Shown here: in pieces, positions 5,572 to 7,247 of the stretch | Layout of the letters: each line of letters begins with the position of its first letter | How positions within the stretch are numbered: position 1 is the stretch's first letter | NCBI GenBank assembly: GCA_030593785.1 | Contig: JAUVGM010000113.1 | Span: 1-7,247, forward strand | DNA length: 7,247 nt | Direction of reading: 5' to 3' | DNA from: Gammaproteobacteria bacterium | GTDB lineage: Bacteria > Pseudomonadota > Gammaproteobacteria > UBA6429 > Thiohalophilaceae | Translations under genes and position numbers: made by a program | The notes under the pieces: model-generated | Told to the model about the DNA's origin: nothing | Database searches by the model: none | Seen by the model: only the letters and a program-made list of their open reading frames with translations

Positions 5572-7247
5572 ATGAGAATAAGTACCCCCATGAAAAATTT
5601 ACTGCTTTTACTATCGCTGATCCTTACATTCAATGCTCCGCTTGTTTTGGCTGCAGACTCAAATGGTTTAGCGGGAATAACTGATTTAAGTAATGATCTT
5701 GGTTTGGGTGGTAACGAAGATGAAATCCTTGAGCCTGATGTCGCCTTCAAACTCACAACAGATGTTAAAGATCCCAACAATATCGTTGCTAATTGGCAGA
5801 TCGCGGACAAACATTATCTTTATCGCAATAAGTTTAAGTTCATCTTAAAAGAAGGTGATGGCATCCAACTGGGTAATGCTAGCTTGCCTGCTGGTGAAAC
5901 CAAGAACGATGAATTTTTTGGCAAGATACAAGTTTTCCATCATGGTGCTGAAGCGGTTATTCCTCTTAGTCGTATCAACACAGATGCTTCAAGTATAAAA
6001 ATTCAGTTTACCTATCAAGGTTGCGCAGAAGAAACGGGCATTTGTTATCCGCCTATTCGTAAAGCCGTTAGTTTTGATATACCAGCCGGTGGCATAATTT
6101 CAACCGCAAATGCTTCAACAGTTAATACTGTAACAACTCCTGTGACACAACAGGACTTTGTTTCTGAACAAGACCTTTCAACTCAAGTATTAAAATCAGG
6201 CAATGCACTGAAAATCTTTTTGTATTTTTTCCTTGGTGGTTTAGCGCTCGCCTTCACCGCTTGCATGTATCCAATGATTCCTATTTTATCTTCTATTATT
6301 GTTGGTCACGGAGAAAAAATTACTCGTCGTAAAGCCTTTGCGATTTCTATGGCTTATGTTCAAAGTATGGCCGTGACCTTTGGTATCTTAGGTGCCGCAG
6401 TCGCCTTGTTTGCAGGTGGTGTTAACTTACAAGCCTACTTCCAAAGTCCATGGATACTCATTCCCTTTTCTATTTTATTTGTTGCATTGGCTTTCTCTAT
6501 GTTTGGTTTTTATGCCATTCAAATGCCGGCATCGGTGCAAAGCTGGTTAAGTAACTTTAGTAATAAACAGGAAGGTGGATCATTACATGGAGCCATCTTC
6601 ATGGGTGCTGCTTCTGCCTTGATTATTGGTCCTTGTGCAGGCCCCGTCATCATTGGTGCGCTGGCTTATGTTGCCGCAGAAAGTGATCCGCTTGTAGGCT
6701 TCCTTGCGATGTTTATTTTAGGTAACGGTTTAGGTTTACCGTTACTTGCTGTCGGCACGTTAGGTGGACATGTCTTACCAAAAGCAGGTACCTGGATGGA
6801 TACGGTTAAAGCTGGTGCAGGTGTTGTATTACTAGCCATAGCAATACTCTTCCTTGAACGTATCAGCTTTATTTCTTCAATCATGATTATGATGTTATGG
6901 GCTACCTACTTCATTGTTGTTGGTATTTACCTTGGTGCACTTGATGCTATTAAAGAAGGAGCATCTGGCTGGTTTAAATTATGGAAAGGACTCGGTATCG
7001 TCTTTATTGTTTACGGTGCTATCGTCATGTTAGGCGGTATAACAGGTGCACGTAACTTTAACGACCCAATGCATGGCTCAAGCTTAACCATGGGTGGCGG
7101 TACAGCTGAAAAACAACATTTAGTATTCAAGCGCATTAAAACCGAACAGGATTTAAAAAATGAAATTGCTGCAGCAAAGGCGGCTGGCAAATATATCATG
7201 CTCGACTTCTATGCCGACTGGTGTACTTACTGTAAAAAGTTTGAAGA
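5572..7247 (+). CDS. dsbD: Thiol:disulfide interchange protein DsbD, 3' end beyond the window
   Basis: Inner-membrane reductase that passes electrons from cytoplasmic thioredoxin to periplasmic partners (DsbC, DsbG, cytochrome c maturation). 558 codons are visible. There is a signal peptide at about 1-28 (VLAADS cleavage region) and an N-terminal DsbD-alpha domain with YQGCAEETGICYPP (C151, C158). A Thr/Gln-rich linker spans about 175-208. The membrane domain starts near 212, with C231 in FTACMYPMIP and C355 in IIGPCAGP. The C-terminal thioredoxin-like domain reaches DFYADWCTYCKK (C551, C554) and is then cut by the edge, with perhaps 70-100 residues missing. All three cysteine pairs are thus present. 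Two oddities: the first pair is spaced CX6C rather than the CX5C of E. coli, and Ala replaces the Pro before C231. The start is ATG 5572, with GGAAA about 8 bases upstream; an internal ATG at 5590 is possible and would also give a good signal peptide. Confidence 0.96.
   Translation, partial: MRISTPMKNLLLLLSLILTFNAPLVLAADSNGLAGITDLSNDLGLGGNEDEILEPDVAFKLTTDVKDPNNIVANWQIADKHYLYRNKFKFILKEGDGIQLGNASLPAGETKNDEFFGKIQVFHHGAEAVIPLSRINTDASSIKIQFTYQGCAEETGICYPPIRKAVSFDIPAGGIISTANASTVNTVTTPVTQQDFVSEQDLSTQVLKSGNALKIFLYFFLGGLALAFTACMYPMIPILSSIIVGHGEKITRRKAFAISMAYVQSMAVTFGILGAAVALFAGGVNLQAYFQSPWILIPFSILFVALAFSMFGFYAIQMPASVQSWLSNFSNKQEGGSLHGAIFMGAASALIIGPCAGPVIIGALAYVAAESDPLVGFLAMFILGNGLGLPLLAVGTLGGHVLPKAGTWMDTVKAGAGVVLLAIAILFLERISFISSIMIMMLWATYFIVVGIYLGALDAIKEGASGWFKLWKGLGIVFIVYGAIVMLGGITGARNFNDPMHGSSLTMGGGTAEKQHLVFKRIKTEQDLKNEIAAAKAAGKYIMLDFYADWCTYCKKFE

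Noticed and set aside
5556..5810. Minus-strand open frame of 84 codons over the start of dsbD
   Set aside because: It is antisense to the DsbD signal peptide and alpha domain, is Ser-rich and low in information, and resembles no family.
1..7247. Mobile elements, CRISPR, tRNA or rRNA
   Set aside because: No transposase, phage or integrase genes, no direct repeat arrays and no tRNA-like or rRNA-like stretches were seen; nearly all of the window is accounted for by six conserved genes.

Overview
The window looks like chromosomal DNA of a moderately AT-rich gammaproteobacterium. The evidence is the fxsA/cutA/dsbD neighbourhood, a Gram-negative envelope toolkit (lipoprotein adaptor, RND pump, periplasmic disulfide reductase), and Shine-Dalgarno sequences of the AAGGTG/GAGGA type. 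A free-living, perhaps methylotrophic or sulfur-oxidising lineage is a guess from the type of RND permease, not something the sequence proves. No mobile element, CRISPR array, tRNA or rRNA was seen. Both ends cut through genes.

Left part (positions 1 to about 4534, all on the minus strand): a compact efflux operon read right to left. It starts with a sigma70-like promoter, then a perfect 7-2-7 inverted repeat placed at the predicted transcription start, then a TetR repressor gene (GTG start), a small lipoprotein membrane-fusion (adaptor) gene, and a large RND permease gene that runs off the left edge. The adaptor and permease genes overlap by 8 bases. The layout suggests a self-regulated pump: the repressor would bind the inverted repeat and shut off its own gene and the pump genes until a ligand releases it. 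No outer-membrane channel gene is visible. The adaptor is unusual in lacking the coiled-coil hairpin that normally reaches such a channel.

Middle (about 4503 to 5233): an AT-rich gap with a second inverted repeat of unknown role, then fxsA on the minus strand (inner-membrane protein), then an 87-base divergent intergenic region.

Right part (5234 to 7247, plus strand): cutA and dsbD, 2 bases apart and almost certainly co-transcribed, as in many proteobacteria. DsbD carries electrons across the inner membrane to periplasmic thiol proteins. All three of its cysteine pairs fall inside the window, although the gene is cut by the right edge just after the CXXC of the C-terminal thioredoxin domain.

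Overall this is an envelope-maintenance and efflux neighbourhood of known families. I do not see a wholly new system. The points most worth a second look are the hairpin-less adaptor lipoprotein with its outer-membrane-type sorting residue, the operator that abuts the repressor's ribosome binding site, and the altered cysteine-motif surroundings in DsbD.
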